Source: Pseudomonadota bacterium (GTDB taxonomy: Bacteria > Pseudomonadota > Gammaproteobacteria > Burkholderiales > Gallionellaceae). Taken from it: 64,000 nt of DNA. The position numbers and the translations under genes are program-made. The stretch lies in contig JAJZUP010000001.1 in the NCBI GenBank assembly GCA_021848465.1, positions 496,001 to 560,000 of the forward strand. Reading direction: 5' to 3'. Below, piece after piece: positions 44,727 through 52,651 of the stretch. The notes beneath the pieces were generated by a model. It saw only the letters and a list, made by a program, of their open reading frames with translations. It ran no database searches and was not told the DNA's origin. The first letter of the stretch is position 1; each line of letters starts with the position of its first letter.

Positions 44727-47700
44727 ATGACTAACCATATCGCCCTCGATCCCAGGTGCAGCGTCGTTGTCGAAGCCTGTGCCGGCAGCGGCAAGACCTG
44801 GCTGCTGGTGTCGCGCATTGTGCGGCTGTTGCTGGATGGCGCGCAGCCTTCGCAGATACTCGCAATCACCTTCACGCGCAAGGCCGCGCAGGAAATGCAG
44901 GCGCGTCTGCAACTGTGGCTGCGCGAACTGGCAAATGCGCCGGACGATGCCGCCGTGCGCCATTTTTTTGCCGAGCGCGGACTGGAGCAACTGGACGATG
45001 AGCAGGTGCGGCGCGCACGCGGCCTGTATGCCGGGGTGCTGCTGGCGCAGCCCGGCGTCACCATCAGCACCTTCCACGGCTGGTTCATGCAGGTGATCCA
45101 GCGCGCGCCGCTGAATGCCGGGGTAATGCAGGGCATGACGCTGCTTGAACGACCCGGCGCGGAGCAGGAGGAAGCCTGGGAAGAGTTGCTGGAACAGATG
45201 CGCAGGCAGCCTGAGAGTGAGCTGGCGCAACGCATGCAGTGGCTGTTTGCCGAGTGCGGGTTGTTCAGCGCGCGCAAGCTGTTGGCGAATTTTGTCGCCA
45301 AGCGCGCCGAGTGGTGGGCCTACACCCAAGGTCGGGCAGCAGGACTGACTTTTGCGCTGGAAAACTTGCGCAACGATCTGGATGTGGACATGGACTTCGA
45401 TCCGGTCGCCGACTGGGGGATGTGCGGCAACAACGAGGAGATTTTCTTTGCCTTTGTGCGGCAGTTGGCGCAGGGCGGGACGGATACCCAGCAAGCCAAG
45501 GCAAGCGAGCTGGAGCGCGCGTGGACCGACACAACAGCGGAGGCGCGTTTCAATAAAATATGGCCGCAATTGTTCACCCAGAAGCATGAGCCTAGGAAAG
45601 GCAAACCGATTGCTCCAACCAAGAAACAGGATGAAGCCGTTTTTCTGACAACTTTGACGGTGTTGCAAGACAGTCTGCAGCAAGTGCGCGATACATTGGC
45701 CGAGCAACAGGCATATCGCCTGAACGAGGCCGTGCTGCATTGCGGGGCAGCGTTGCTCGATCGCTACCAGGCACTCAAGCAGCAAAAGCAGCAGATGGAT
45801 TTTTCCGACCTCGAGTGGCAGCTCTGCAAGCTGCTGCAAACCAGCGAGCACGCCGAGACCATGCAATACAAGCTCGACAGCCGCTACCGTCATGTGCTGC
45901 TGGACGAGTTCCAGGACACCAACCCGTTGCAATGGCAGATCATGCGCGCCTGGTTCGATGCGGCGGTGGCGGTGGAGTCGCAGCCCACGGTTTTCCTGGT
46001 CGGCGACCCCAAGCAATCCATCTACCGTTTCCGCCGCGCCGATGCGCGCCTGTTCGGCGTGGCGCGCGACTATTTGCGCGAGCACTTCGCCGCGCATGAG
46101 TTGCGCAACAACCATACGCGCCGCAATGCGCAGCCGATCGTGGCGGCGGTGAATGCGGTGTTCCGCAGCCAGCCGGAAGGCTTCGAATTTGTCGAGCACG
46201 ACACGCACCAGAAATTGTTGCCCGGCCATGTGTTCGTGCTGCCGCTGGCGCAGGAGCCCTCCCCCATCGCAGGCGAGGCTGGCGGTGACGATCGATCCGA
46301 AGCGCTCGTACTGCGCAACCCGCTGACCACGCAGCGCAGTGAAGCGGGCGAAAATGCGCGGCATGAAGAGGCGCGCGAGTTTGCCGCGCTATTGAGCACC
46401 ATCGTGGCGGACTGGCGGGTGCGCGAAGGAGCGACCGAGCGTGCCGCAACCTTTGGCGACATCATGGTGCTGGTGCGCAGCCGCACGCATCTTGCCATCT
46501 ACGAAGAGGCGTTGCGCGCCAGGCATATCCCGTTCATCAGCTCCCGTCGCGGCGGACTGCTCGATACGCTGGAGGCCGAAGATGCCCAGGCATTGCTGCT
46601 ATTCCTGATCACGCCCTTTGCCGATCTTGCGCTGGCACAGGTGCTGCGCACGCCGATCTTTGCATGCAGCGATGACGATTTGATGGCGCTAGGATTTGGG
46701 AATTGGGATTCAGGATTTGAGGATACGGGGCGTGATGGTGGCGCAATTTTCCCGGAATCCGGAATCCGCAATCCGAAATCCTCCTGGTGGTCGCGCCTGC
46801 TACAACTGGATGCGCCTTCCGCCGCCCTGGCGCGTGCACGCGAACTGCTGGCACGCTGGCTCGCACTGGCCGACAAGTTGCCGGTGCATGACCTGCTGGA
46901 CCGGATTTATTTCGAGGGCGATGTAATCGCGCGCTACCGTGCGGTGGCACCGCTGGAGCGGCGTGCCAAGGTGGTTGCGAATCTGCATGCGTTCATGGAA
47001 ATCGCGCTCTCGGTGGATGCCGGGCGTTACCCAAGCTTGCCGCGTTTCCTGCAGGAGCTGCGCGAGCTGCGCGACAGCAGCGACGATGCGCCGAACGAAG
47101 GCAAGCTCGGCACAGCCGGCAACGCGGTGCGCATTTACACCGTGCATGAGTCGAAGGGGTTGGAGGCGCCCATCGTCTGGCTGCTGGATGCGAATGCGGA
47201 ACAGAAAAACCGCGAAGGCAATGATGTGCTGCTGGACTGGGCGCCGCACGCAGAGCGCCCGGCGCATTTCTCGCTGTTTGCCGATCAGGCTTCGCGCGGC
47301 AGGAAGCGCGCGCCGCTGTTTGAGCAGGATGCCGCGCAGCAGGCGCGCGAGGATATGAACCTGCTTTACGTTGCGATGACCCGCGCGCAGCAGGCATTGA
47401 TCGTCAGCGGCAACCAGGGTGGGCGCGATGCCAAACAGCTTACCTGGTATGGGCGTATCGCTGCCGTGGTGGACGAGCAGCCGAATCCGCTGGTTGTAGG
47501 AGCGGCTTCAGCCGCGAATGCCAACAGCGAGGCGCAACGCGATGTTCTCCAGCAAGCGGCCGCGCGCGTGCTGCCCGCCATTATTCCAGCCGGCAAACGC
47601 GCTGCGCGCAACAGCGCACAACAGCAACGCGGTATCTGGCTGCATGCCCTGCTGCAACACCTGAGCGAAATCTCTTCGCACCCTTTCCCCGAGGGGGAGG

Positions 47701-48080
47701 GGGCGGATTCAGGGAGGCGGGACGACGTCCAGCGTCGTCTCGCCATTCCCGCCGATGAGATCGAATCCTTGTGGCAATCGGCGCGCCACCTGCTCGCCTT
47801 GCCGCAACTGGCTCGCTATTTCGACGCGCAACAATACCGGGCTGCCTATAATGAAATGCCGTACATCAACGTGCAGGGCGAATTGAAACGTATCGATCGC
47901 CTGGTCGAGTTCGATGACGAAGTGTGGGTGCTGGACTACAAGCTGGGCGATGCCGCAGATGCGGCGCGTTACCGGGCACAGATGCTCGAGTATCGAACCG
48001 CGATGCAGGCGGTGTTTGCCGGCAAGCCGGTCCGGTGTGCGCTGGTGTTTGCGGGCGGCACGGTTAGTGAGATTGCCTGA
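44727..48080 (+). CDS. addA: AddA-type helicase-nuclease subunit
   Basis: The protein (1117 aa) is a UvrD-like helicase with a C-terminal nuclease. Walker A is EACAGSGKTWLL (about 18-25), Walker B LLDEFQDTNPLQW, motif GDPKQSIYRFRRAD, motif TVHESKGLEAPIVWLLD, and the nuclease core LVEFDDEVWVLDYKLGDA. It pairs with AddB. Three in-frame blocks of repeat-like sequence lie inside the gene, near residues 655-685, 924-931 and 985-993, all in inter-domain or variable stretches and described separately. No frame is broken. Confidence 0.9.
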   Translation: MTNHIALDPRCSVVVEACAGSGKTWLLVSRIVRLLLDGAQPSQILAITFTRKAAQEMQARLQLWLRELANAPDDAAVRHFFAERGLEQLDDEQVRRARGLYAGVLLAQPGVTISTFHGWFMQVIQRAPLNAGVMQGMTLLERPGAEQEEAWEELLEQMRRQPESELAQRMQWLFAECGLFSARKLLANFVAKRAEWWAYTQGRAAGLTFALENLRNDLDVDMDFDPVADWGMCGNNEEIFFAFVRQLAQGGTDTQQAKASELERAWTDTTAEARFNKIWPQLFTQKHEPRKGKPIAPTKKQDEAVFLTTLTVLQDSLQQVRDTLAEQQAYRLNEAVLHCGAALLDRYQALKQQKQQMDFSDLEWQLCKLLQTSEHAETMQYKLDSRYRHVLLDEFQDTNPLQWQIMRAWFDAAVAVESQPTVFLVGDPKQSIYRFRRADARLFGVARDYLREHFAAHELRNNHTRRNAQPIVAAVNAVFRSQPEGFEFVEHDTHQKLLPGHVFVLPLAQEPSPIAGEAGGDDRSEALVLRNPLTTQRSEAGENARHEEAREFAALLSTIVADWRVREGATERAATFGDIMVLVRSRTHLAIYEEALRARHIPFISSRRGGLLDTLEAEDAQALLLFLITPFADLALAQVLRTPIFACSDDDLMALGFGNWDSGFEDTGRDGGAIFPESGIRNPKSSWWSRLLQLDAPSAALARARELLARWLALADKLPVHDLLDRIYFEGDVIARYRAVAPLERRAKVVANLHAFMEIALSVDAGRYPSLPRFLQELRELRDSSDDAPNEGKLGTAGNAVRIYTVHESKGLEAPIVWLLDANAEQKNREGNDVLLDWAPHAERPAHFSLFADQASRGRKRAPLFEQDAAQQAREDMNLLYVAMTRAQQALIVSGNQGGRDAKQLTWYGRIAAVVDEQPNPLVVGAASAANANSEAQRDVLQQAAARVLPAIIPAGKRAARNSAQQQRGIWLHALLQHLSEISSHPFPEGEGADSGRRDDVQRRLAIPADEIESLWQSARHLLALPQLARYFDAQQYRAAYNEMPYINVQGELKRIDRLVEFDDEVWVLDYKLGDAADAARYRAQMLEYRTAMQAVFAGKPVRCALVFAGGTVSEIA
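46691..46782 (+). repeat. Palindrome-like insertion translated inside addA
   Basis: About 92 bp with imperfect inverted arms built of GGGATT/GGATTT and AATCC/AAATCC units (46691-46718 with 46754-46782). It is read in frame as about 30 residues including GNWDSGF and ESGIRNPKSS. The composition differs from the flanking gene, and it lies between a conserved helicase segment (ACSDDDLMAL) and WWSRLLQL. It looks like an intergenic repeat captured in the reading frame. Confidence 0.7.
47496..47519 (+). repeat. REP-like half element translated inside addA
   Basis: The 24-base sequence contains GGAGCGGCTTCAGCCGCG, a short palindrome. An identical 24-mer is found at 55896-55919. It is read in frame as VGAASAAN, in the linker between the helicase and nuclease domains. 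Sequences of this kind are common REP elements between genes in pseudomonads and relatives. Confidence 0.85.
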
Positions 48081-48092
48081 GATTTGACCGCA

Positions 48093-48299
48093 ATGGATAG
48101 CCAATCCTCACCAGGTGATGAAGTCATGTGCCATTGTAGCGGCACCCGGCGCGAATACATCCGGCAACTGTTTGAGCAGGGCATGGATATCCAGGCCATT
48201 TCGCGCTGGACCGGTGCGTTGTCAGGCTGTGGCGGCTGCGAGTGGGATATTGCAGATTTTCTCAAGACACTGGCTGCACAGAAGGATAAGCGGGCCTGA
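48093..48299 (+). CDS. BFD-like [2Fe-2S] protein
   Basis: The protein (68 aa) carries the four-cysteine pattern of bacterioferritin-associated ferredoxin domains: C-x-C in MCHCSGTRREYI and C-x2-C in SGCGGCEWDIADFL, about 33 residues apart. BFD proteins release iron from bacterioferritin or act as small redox modules in larger enzymes. It lies 12 bp after addA. The start is uncertain: an ATG at 48093 has a weak Shine-Dalgarno, and an in-frame ATG at 48126 (MCHC) lies just behind GATGAAG. No bacterioferritin gene is near. Confidence 0.75.
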   Translation: MDSQSSPGDEVMCHCSGTRREYIRQLFEQGMDIQAISRWTGALSGCGGCEWDIADFLKTLAAQKDKRA

Positions 48300-48340
48300 A
48301 AACAAAATATTGATGCTCGCTGTTCGATGACATAGCGCCG

Positions 48341-48419
48341 CCCTCATCCCCACCCTTCTGCCAAGGGGAGAAAGGCTTCTGCCTCCCTCGCCCTTTGGGA
48401 GAGGGATTGAGGGTGAGGG
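48341..48419. repeat. REP-like cluster of inverted repeats
   Basis: About 80 bp hold two adjacent hairpins, CTTCTGCC-AA-GGGGAGAA and CCCTCGCCC-TTT-GGGAGAGGG, inside weak outer arms CCCTCA...TGAGGG. It fits the CCCTCACCC...GAGAGGG type of intergenic repeat. It lies directly before a barrel-gene fragment. A shorter relative, CCCTTTCCCC-GA-GGGGGAGGG, occurs inside addA at 47681-47702. Confidence 0.75.
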
Positions 48420-48430
48420 AAAATCGTCCG

Positions 48431-48739
48431 ATGTTCGAGCGCACCGGGCAAACCGGCTACACGCTTGGCCATAGCGTGCTTGGCTTGCAGGGAAGGTACT
48501 GGACCGGCGATTTGTTCATCGGCGTGCACGGCGCGCTGTATACCGAAACGACGACCACGAACACCGGTACCAGCTCCGCCTCGCAAACCGGAAACGGCCA
48601 AGGCCTGATTGTCGGATGGGAGCCCTCCAAGAGTGGCTGGTCGATCATGCTGCAAGGCGACTCAGCAACGTTCAAATATCCGGATCAGGATGTGACGATG
48701 ACTGGCGTACGCTTGAGTGTGGGCTATCGCTGGAAATAA
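48431..48739 (+). pseudogene. Probable 3' fragment of an outer-membrane barrel gene
   Basis: The reading frame (102 aa from the ATG at 48431) has strand-like segments (TLGHSVLGLQGRYWTGDLFIGVHGALY; WSIMLQGDSATFKY) and ends GVRLSVGYRWK, like the last strands of a small outer-membrane barrel. There is no signal peptide, and the frame enters directly from the REP-like cluster, so the 5' part seems to have been lost or replaced. It could instead be a short intact gene of unknown type. Confidence 0.5.
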
Positions 48740-48754
48740 ACGGACCATCTACAT

Positions 48755-49939
48755 TCAATTTCCGGCAAGCATCTTGAGCGGGGTGTTTCTTTGGTAAAGA
48801 TCCACCAGCTCGGCTGCAGTTTTCCGGAGCAGTGCCGGGTTTGTCTGCAGCACTTCACTCAGGCTGTCGGCGAGTCGGTAAATTCCCGTTGTGGAGGCCG
48901 GGCCGGCGGTTTCCCAGGTTGCGGCATATGCAGCCTGTTTCGTGATGCAGTGTTGCTGACGCGGATGCAGAATGCTGAGATGCGGTAGTGCAAAAGCTGT
49001 GGCAACAATGCGGCCATGCAGGCTGCTGCCGCAATAGCCGCGGCTGTATGCGATCAGTGCGCAGATGTCCCACAGGTTGGTTGAGCTGAAAATTTGCACT
49101 GATGGCGTGTGCATGCGCGCAGCAATACGCTGGTAGATGGCGAGATCGTCGTGCCAGGGAGCAGTTCCGGCACGAAAGAAACAGATGCCATAGCCGGTCT
49201 CGATTGCCACTGCGTCGAGTTGCGCAGCAAGGGTTGCCAAGGTATCAGGATCCCCGAAATCGGCGCTGCATTGCACCGCGAGATAGCCTTGCGCAAATGT
49301 TTCCAGGATATGGGAGAGCTCCGTTTCGTGTGCGCGGATGCGGATGGTTTCGCCAAACAGTTCCGCCACCATTACCGCCGGGTCCGGGATGAGGCTGGCC
49401 GAGAGTCCGGCGTGCTGAAAGTGTGCAAAGGTTACCTGGTCGCGCACACTGACCGCAGTGGCAGCGCGGAGGTTGTCGATGACTTCCGCGTGCATGGCTG
49501 GGGTGCAGTGCTCGAGGTCGACGCCGCCCACGCCGTTGTAGATGATGCTGGCGGCATGCGGAAATAAATTTCTGGAAATACTGTAAGGGGCTAGCGCGGT
49601 CATGCCCAGCACGCTACGAGCCCACGGCTGCCTTTCCTGCGGGTGGGCGGCGAGGTTGGCAATGGCGCGTTCGGCTTCACCCGCGGGCAACAGCATGACG
49701 GCGGCTTGCCAAGCCTCGCAGGTCAGCAGTTCTCCGCCGGCATGGACGATGTTGATCGGCCGGTCGCGCAAGGCCTCGGCAAGTGCCCGGACATGATGCC
49801 CGCCGACGTTGCGCAAATCGCGCTCCAGCAAGCCTGCGAATATCAGCTCTTGATCCGGCAGCATGTCTGCAACGATGTGCGGAAACAGCAGGTCACCGAA
49901 ATTGTGGCGGTCGAATGCGCCGAAGACGAGAGTAGTCAT
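48755..49939 (-). CDS. Polysaccharide pyruvyl transferase family protein
   Basis: The protein (394 aa) has the family layout: an N-terminal TTLVFGAFDRHNFGDLLFPHIVADML with the Asn-Phe-Gly-Asp signature, a mid segment SVRDQVTFAHFQHAGL, LIPDPAVMV, and the C-terminal SSTNLWDICALIAYSRGYCGSSLHGRIVATAFALP with conserved Ser/His. Such enzymes add a pyruvate ketal to cell-surface sugars. No other polysaccharide genes are nearby, which is odd for the family. The start at 49939 overlaps the upstream gene by 4 bp. Confidence 0.85.
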   Translation of the reverse strand: MTTLVFGAFDRHNFGDLLFPHIVADMLPDQELIFAGLLERDLRNVGGHHVRALAEALRDRPINIVHAGGELLTCEAWQAAVMLLPAGEAERAIANLAAHPQERQPWARSVLGMTALAPYSISRNLFPHAASIIYNGVGGVDLEHCTPAMHAEVIDNLRAATAVSVRDQVTFAHFQHAGLSASLIPDPAVMVAELFGETIRIRAHETELSHILETFAQGYLAVQCSADFGDPDTLATLAAQLDAVAIETGYGICFFRAGTAPWHDDLAIYQRIAARMHTPSVQIFSSTNLWDICALIAYSRGYCGSSLHGRIVATAFALPHLSILHPRQQHCITKQAAYAATWETAGPASTTGIYRLADSLSEVLQTNPALLRKTAAELVDLYQRNTPLKMLAGN

Positions 49940-50265
49940 CTGTCGTGCGCTACCATGAATTCTCCTTCCTGCCAGCGCATGAGCCTTGCGCGCATGCATC
50001 GGTAGTGCGAACCGCGCCAGAAGACGCGGTCGCAGGTTGGGCAATGGCTGAAGGATTCAGCGGGCTGTCGGCACGCGTCGGCGGGAATGCGTTGCATTGC
50101 CGCAGTATCGGCGGCTTGCAGTGGCGTGTTGTCTATCAGGCAGCGCGTGAAGGCATGTGCGAGCCAATCTATCCTGACCTGTGCCGCGCGCAGGTAGCGG
50201 CACAATCCGCCCAGCATTTCGTCACAGAGGAAACGCGGCGGGGTGTTCACTCGTTTGCCGGCCAC
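49936..50265 (-). CDS. Mut7-C RNAse-like protein with the central core missing
   Basis: Full Mut7-C proteins of about 150 aa have a PIN-like RNase core and a zinc ribbon. This one is 109 aa. It starts with the normal N-terminus PPRFLCDEMLGGLCRYLRAA, then jumps directly to IDWLAHAFTRCLIDNTPL, which normally follows the core. It ends with the zinc-binding tail HCPTCDRVFWRGSHYRCM. The 45-55 residues with the remaining acidic active-site residues appear deleted in frame. It starts at a GTG (50265, or 50250) inside the DUF4389 gene. It may be inactive or a binding-only remnant. Confidence 0.65.
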   Translation of the reverse strand: MAGKRVNTPPRFLCDEMLGGLCRYLRAAQVRIDWLAHAFTRCLIDNTPLQAADTAAMQRIPADACRQPAESFSHCPTCDRVFWRGSHYRCMRARLMRWQEGEFMVAHDR

Positions 50266-50522
50266 TCGCTGAATGGGAACGGTGTTTCTTCACTGGCAAA
50301 AGTCAGGAAATTCACGATTTGCCGGAAGTAATTACCCAAGTGGCGCCCGAAAGCGATTAGCCGGGCATTGGGAGCGCCATTCAGCAGTTGCATTACAAAC
50401 TGGATGAAGGCAACTACGATCAGGAGCGTGCCGCAGACATGCAGTATCAAAGCCGTCAGTAGCATGAAAATGGCGCGCATCCATATGTTGTGTTTTACAT
50501 CCGCCGTATCCGGGTTTTCCAT
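50247..50522 (-). CDS. DUF4389-family small membrane protein
   Basis: The protein (91 aa) has two hydrophobic segments (WMRAIFMLLTALILHVCGTLLIVVAFIQFVMQLL) followed by the amphipathic stretch RLIAFGRHLGNYFRQIVNFLTFASEETPFPFSEWP, the DUF4389 pattern. Function is unknown. The ATG at 50522 follows GGGAGG. It is the first gene of a minus-strand run with the Mut7-C-like and pyruvyl transferase genes. The 174-bp gap upstream, to the radical SAM gene, holds an inverted repeat CATATTG/CAATATG but no clear gene. Confidence 0.85.
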   Translation of the reverse strand: MENPDTADVKHNIWMRAIFMLLTALILHVCGTLLIVVAFIQFVMQLLNGAPNARLIAFGRHLGNYFRQIVNFLTFASEETPFPFSEWPANE

Positions 50523-50696
50523 GGTCTGCCCTCCCAAGAGCTAGCGTACATATTGCCATTTGCCTGGTGACAATATGCCGGTTTCCAAAGGCTTGTTAAT
50601 CATAACTGGTTTGATGCTGGCCTCTGGAATAGCATAAGGTTAAAATGGAACGAACGTTCTTTTTTTGGATGCGTAAAAGCAATAGGGAATTTTTGC

Positions 50697-51761
50697 GTGA
50701 AACATGAAATAAACAAAGGCCGTGGCGCCACACTCCAGATCGAAGGCCGTTTCGAATCGGTGGTGCGCGAGCGCGTTGATGACGGCTGGGGCACGGCGGA
50801 TGAGGAACTGCCGCCGTTCAAAACCACGGTAACCACGGAGAAGGCGAAGAGCGTGCTGCAAAGGCAGGATTCGCCGGACCTTGCGTTTGAGTACTCGATG
50901 AATGTGTACCGCGGTTGCGAGCATGGCTGCATCTATTGCTATGCGCGGCCCTCACATGGCTATCTCAATCTTTCGCCGGGGCTGGATTTCGAAACCAAGC
51001 TGTTTGCCAAGCCCGATGCGGCGGCGTTGTTGCGCGCGGAGTTGTCCAAACCGTCTTACCGCTGCTCGCCCATTGCGCTGGGGGTGAACACCGACTCCTA
51101 CCAGCCCATCGAGCGCGATTTGAAAATCGTGCGCGATGTGTTGGAGGTGTTGGCCGAATGCAGGCATCCGGTTTCGATCATCACCAAGTCGGCGCTGATC
51201 GAGCGTGACCTGGATTTGCTGACGCAATTGGCGCGCGACAACCTGGTGCAGGTGTTCATAACTGTGACGACACTGGACGCGGAGGTGGCGCGCAAGCTGG
51301 AACCGCGTGCCGCATCACCGCGCCGTCGGCTGCAGGCGATGCGTACATTGAACGAAGCCGGCGTGCCGTGCGGTGTGTTTGTGGCCCCGGTGATCCCCTT
51401 CCTGACCGATGCGGAGCTGGAGGGTGTATTGCAGGCAGCGCAGGAGCACGGTGCGCGTGCCGCAGCCTATTCCCTGTTGCGGTTGCCGTATGAACTGAAG
51501 GATTTGTTCAAGGATTGGCTGTTCACGCATTACCCGCTGAAAGCGAATCATGTGATGAGTCGTCTGCGTGAAATGCGCGCGGGCAAGGAGAATGATGCCA
51601 ATTTCGGTTCGCGGTTTCACGGCACGGGGCTGTTCGCGCAACTGCTGGCACAGCGTTTCCAGTTGGCATGCGAGCGGCTGGGGTTCGACTGGCCGCAGGT
51701 GGCACTCGATACCACGCAATTCATCCGGCCCGGTCCGGGCGGGCAACAGTCCCTGTTTTAG
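50697..51761 (+). CDS. PA0069-type radical SAM protein (spore-photoproduct-lyase-like)
   Basis: The protein (354 aa) has the radical SAM cluster motif C-x3-C-x2-C in GCEHGCIYCYARP, preceded by FEYSMNVYRGCEHG. Later segments are SIITKSALIERDLDLL, VTTLD and FVAPVIPFLTD. This matches the PA0069 group, related to spore photoproduct lyase and of unknown substrate. It starts with a GTG behind AGGGA. The C-terminal residues PGPGGQQSLF are typical of the group. It is followed 39 bp later by the MgtC-like gene. Confidence 0.88.
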   Translation: MKHEINKGRGATLQIEGRFESVVRERVDDGWGTADEELPPFKTTVTTEKAKSVLQRQDSPDLAFEYSMNVYRGCEHGCIYCYARPSHGYLNLSPGLDFETKLFAKPDAAALLRAELSKPSYRCSPIALGVNTDSYQPIERDLKIVRDVLEVLAECRHPVSIITKSALIERDLDLLTQLARDNLVQVFITVTTLDAEVARKLEPRAASPRRRLQAMRTLNEAGVPCGVFVAPVIPFLTDAELEGVLQAAQEHGARAAAYSLLRLPYELKDLFKDWLFTHYPLKANHVMSRLREMRAGKENDANFGSRFHGTGLFAQLLAQRFQLACERLGFDWPQVALDTTQFIRPGPGGQQSLF

Positions 51762-51800
51762 CGGTACACTGCACGTCATCTCAACACAAGGAGTTGCGCC

Positions 51801-52550
51801 ATGACGCTGGTTCCGCATGAAACGTTGGCCTCCTATTGGTCTGCTTCGCTGGTAGCCACAAACGTGGTGATTTTCATGAACCTGGTTGGGGCGTTGGCGC
51901 TTGGCCTGATCGTCGGTTATGAGCGTTCGTTTCATGGCCGCGCTGCCGGCATGCGTACCTATGGGCTGGTGTGCATGGCCTCGGCGGCGGTGACGCTGAT
52001 CGCGGGGTATCCCCATTTCTGGTACGGCGCCGAAGGTGGCACCGTGGCCGGGCCTGATCCAACACGGGTAATCCAGGGGGTGGTTACCGGCGTCGGCTTT
52101 CTCGGTGCAGGGGTCATCATGCGCGAGGGGTTCAACATCAGCGGGCTGACCACGGCGGCCTCGATCTGGGCATCATGTGCAATCGGCGTGATGGTCGGCG
52201 TCGGGTTTTACGCCGCCGCGATCCTGCTGACCTTGCTGTCTGCTGCGAGCATGTTGTGGATGTCGCGGCTGGAGCAATGGTTGCCCTCCCATCCGGCGAT
52301 TGCGATCGTGCTTCAATTCCGGCACGGATTTACGCCACGACTGGAAGTGTTGAGACGGGTGGCTGGCGAGCGCGGCTACGATATTGCCGAGGGCACCCTG
52401 ACCATCAATTACAAGGACGGCAAGCCGGAATGGCATTTTGTGGCGATTGCCAAAGGCCGGGATAAAGGCGAGCCGATGGCCGATTTATCGCGCGAACTGG
52501 CTAAATTCGATGGAGTAGAGAGCTATTTCCTGTCTCATGCGCGAAATTAA
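51801..52550 (+). CDS. MgtC/SapB-family membrane protein
   Basis: The protein (249 aa) has the MgtC N-terminal membrane domain, with LVGALALGLIVGYERSFHGRAAGMRTYGLVCMASA and the conserved GVGFLGAGVIMREGFNISGLTTAASIWASCAIGVMVGVGFY. A soluble ACT-like C-terminal domain follows (about 165-249). MgtC proteins act in magnesium limitation and in regulating ATP synthase in other bacteria. A strong Shine-Dalgarno (AAGGAG) precedes the ATG. No leader like that of Salmonella mgtC was recognised. Confidence 0.92.
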   Translation: MTLVPHETLASYWSASLVATNVVIFMNLVGALALGLIVGYERSFHGRAAGMRTYGLVCMASAAVTLIAGYPHFWYGAEGGTVAGPDPTRVIQGVVTGVGFLGAGVIMREGFNISGLTTAASIWASCAIGVMVGVGFYAAAILLTLLSAASMLWMSRLEQWLPSHPAIAIVLQFRHGFTPRLEVLRRVAGERGYDIAEGTLTINYKDGKPEWHFVAIAKGRDKGEPMADLSRELAKFDGVESYFLSHARN

Positions 52551-52573
52551 CCATTGAAGTTGGTGCGCGGGGT

Positions 52574-52589
52574 TGTCGCGTTAGCGACA
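52574..52589 (+). promoter_or_regulatory. Palindromic operator-like site upstream of phosphoribulokinase
   Basis: TGTCGC-GTTA-GCGACA is a perfect palindrome 62 bp before the prk ATG. It differs by one base from the site upstream of the LRV operon (30024-30039). It contains TGT-N10-ACA, but no -24/-12 promoter with correct spacing lies below it; a -10-like TAAAAT is at 52605-52610. Thus it fits a shared regulator, perhaps RegA/PrrA-like, better than NifA acting alone. Confidence 0.5.
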
Positions 52590-52651
52590 TTGGGATGCTT
52601 CTGCTAAAATGCGCCGGATAAAATTTTCATATCTATCAGGAGAGACTGACC

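Noticed and set aside
52591..52605. A sigma54 promoter upstream of phosphoribulokinase
   Set aside because: TGGGAT...TGC looks similar, but the GG to GC distance is one base too short and the sequence departs from the consensus; a TAAAAT -10 box is more plausible.
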